Assembly (NCBI GenBank): GCA_018304205.1
Contig: JAGVWR010000045.1
Coordinates: 1 to 5,451, forward strand
Direction: 5' to 3'
Origin: Candidatus Pacearchaeota archaeon
GTDB lineage: Archaea; Nanobdellota; Nanobdellia; Pacearchaeales; GW2011-AR1
Length of the DNA: 5,451 bases
Shown here: positions 4,848-5,451 of the stretch, piece after piece
Layout: every line of letters starts with the position of its first letter
Position numbering within the stretch: position 1 is the first letter of the stretch
Translations under genes and position numbers: made by a program
The notes under the pieces: model-generated
Databases searched by the model: none
What the model was told of the DNA's origin: nothing
The model's input: the letters and a program-made list of their open reading frames with translations, nothing else

Positions 4848-4886
4848 TTCTTCAAGGATCTCCAGGTTCGATTCCTGGTCGGGGCG
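4848..4886 (+). tRNA. 3' half of the interrupted tRNA (anticodon 3' strand, T-arm, acceptor strand)
   Basis: TCAAG (4852-4856) would be the 3' strand of the anticodon stem and GATCT the variable loop. The T-arm CCAGG-TTCGATT-CCTGG (4862-4878) is perfect. TCGGGGC (4879-4885) pairs with GCCTCGA at 4021-4027, and the discriminator is G. T48 would pair with A15 of the 5' half as the Levitt pair, further support that the halves belong together. No CCA is encoded. Bases 29-38, including the anticodon, are absent here, because the preceding base is already the end of tRNA-Ser. Confidence 0.7.
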
Positions 4887-4903
4887 TGTAATTATCACAA
4901 TAA

Positions 4904-4912
4904 TATTTATAA
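4904..4912 (+). promoter_or_regulatory. TATA box of the 127-residue gene
   Basis: TATTTATAA is centred about 26 bases before the ATG at 4935. The ATG at 4928 would give only four codons, so the start at 4935 is preferred. Confidence 0.65.
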
Positions 4913-4934
4913 CCTATTTAGAATATTATGAAAT

Positions 4935-5318
4935 ATGCCTGATGGACTCATAGATCTTATTGAGATCGATTTTAGAGGATTTAAATTTTCTAGTTTTAAA
5001 AAAGATATATTTAATGAATTGTTTATGACTAGAGAACAATGCGATTCTCTTGTTGGGCTTTTAAGTGAGTCCAAACAAGATATTGATAGATTAATTTTAT
5101 TATATGGCAAACCAGATTTGGATGATATGGAAATGATGGATGTAAAAAGGGAAGAAGTTGGATATAGGCTCATTAAGATAAACCCTTTATTTGATGATAA
5201 AACCAATTTACTAAGAGATTGGACTTATAAATTGGCCTATCTAACAAAAAGAGAAGATGGAAATCCCGGAATGGCTTTCGGCGACAGGAATTATACACGT
5301 AATGATCTGAAATCTTAG
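4935..5318 (+). CDS. Hypothetical protein, 127 residues
   Basis: I do not recognise this protein. It has no signal peptide or membrane helix and is acidic in the middle (PDLDDMEMMDVKREE, about residues 60-74). A predicted helical stretch at 32-58 (TREQCDSLVGLLSESKQ, then IDRLILLYG) is followed by a mixed segment with aromatic residues (LLRDWTYKLAYLTKRE) and a Gly/Asn-rich tail ending KS. A TATA box at leaderless distance supports the start and shows it is transcribed separately from the tRNA cluster just upstream. A shorter minus-strand frame across it has no promoter and looks like a shadow. Role unknown; position next to the interrupted tRNA gives no functional clue. Confidence 0.7.
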   Translation: MPDGLIDLIEIDFRGFKFSSFKKDIFNELFMTREQCDSLVGLLSESKQDIDRLILLYGKPDLDDMEMMDVKREEVGYRLIKINPLFDDKTNLLRDWTYKLAYLTKREDGNPGMAFGDRNYTRNDLKS

Positions 5319-5360
5319 GATAATCAATTTTCTTTAAACTGAGTCGTGAATGACTGTATA

Positions 5361-5410
5361 AGCCAGAGACATATGTCATGGGGTGACCGAAAATTAGTTC
5401 TGCTCTGGCT
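5361..5410. ncRNA. Structured element: 8-bp outer stem with inner hairpin, candidate RNA or terminator
   Basis: AGCCAGAG (5361-5368) and CTCTGGCT (5403-5410) are perfect complements enclosing 34 bases. Inside lie the 10-bp palindrome GACATATGTC (5368-5377) and a hairpin GTCA-TGGGG-TGAC (5375-5387). TTTT follows the outer stem on the plus strand (5409-5412). No known RNA family is recognised. It starts 42 bases after the stop of the 127-residue gene, so it may be its 3' UTR, a terminator or an independent RNA; the strand is not certain. Confidence 0.4.
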
Positions 5411-5415
5411 TTTCA

Positions 5416-5434
5416 CTTTCTTTGATGAAGAAAG
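5416..5434. repeat. Perfect 7-bp hairpin CTTTCTT / AAGAAAG
   Basis: CTTTCTT (5416-5422) and AAGAAAG (5428-5434) enclose TGATG. It follows the 5361-5410 structure by five bases in a purine/pyrimidine-biased tail that runs off the window, so its function cannot be judged. Confidence 0.45.
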
Positions 5435-5451
5435 AAGAAATAAGAAAAGAA

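Noticed and set aside
4848..4862. CTTCAAG read as an anticodon loop with anticodon UCA (a UGA-reading tRNA)
   Set aside because: This placement leaves no room for a variable loop before the certain T-stem CCAGG and gives no pairing anticodon stem, so it is not supported.
4907..5206. 99-residue minus-strand reading frame opposite the 127-residue gene
   Set aside because: Ser/Leu-rich low-information translation without a promoter; the plus-strand frame has a TATA box at leaderless distance.
5173..5379. 68-residue minus-strand reading frame at the right end
   Set aside because: It overlaps the end of the 127-residue gene and the hairpin region and shows no domain or promoter.
1..5451. CRISPR array or replication origin
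   Set aside because: No regularly spaced repeats of 20-40 bases and no origin-type repeat cluster were seen anywhere in the window.

Overview
The window looks like a piece of a low-GC archaeal genome, most likely from the DPANN group (Woesearchaeota/Pacearchaeota-like). Three things support this. Most genes have an archaeal TATA box (TTTATATA-type) centred about 25-29 bases before the ATG, which implies leaderless mRNAs. The large surface protein ends in a GITGAAIG motif, one membrane helix and a short basic tail, a layout I associate with DPANN secreted proteins. The tRNA genes carry no encoded CCA, and one appears to be split by a LAGLIDADG endonuclease gene. The lineage is an inference; nothing here fixes it.

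Left part (1-1510) is a mobile-DNA and gene-decay zone. It starts with the last 17 codons of a probable DDE transposase and its likely right end. Next comes a 101-residue minus-strand ORF that appears to be a chimera: the first 30 residues resemble the start of a threonine aldolase/beta-eliminating lyase, and the rest is the C-terminal half of a YbaK/ProX-type aminoacyl-tRNA deacylase. Directly before its start codon is a compact two-hairpin block resembling the right end of an IS200/IS605 (TnpB-type) element. Then comes an intact class II Fic AMP-transferase gene bracketed by a perfect 13-bp inverted repeat.

Middle part (1511-4000) is ordinary. It holds tRNA-Ser(GCU) and a 119-residue unknown protein, both on minus. 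A 131-residue His-rich membrane protein lies on plus, divergent from the 119-residue gene, and a 416-residue secreted and membrane-anchored Cys/Ig-like surface protein lies on minus. Three minus-strand promoters share a GTACAAA-type element.

Right part (4000-4900) is the most unusual. A tRNA 5' half (acceptor strand plus D-arm) with its own TATA box is followed by a two-motif LAGLIDADG endonuclease gene with its own promoter. That gene needs a -1 shift at an A7 run to be read whole. A complete tRNA-Ser(CGA) overlaps its last 20 codons, and the matching tRNA 3' half (T-arm plus acceptor strand) follows with no spacer. One tRNA is thus nested inside another interrupted tRNA gene. The outer tRNA's anticodon arm could not be found at either junction.

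The right end holds a leaderless 127-residue unknown gene and a structured, possibly RNA-coding stretch (5342-5434) with nested inverted repeats.
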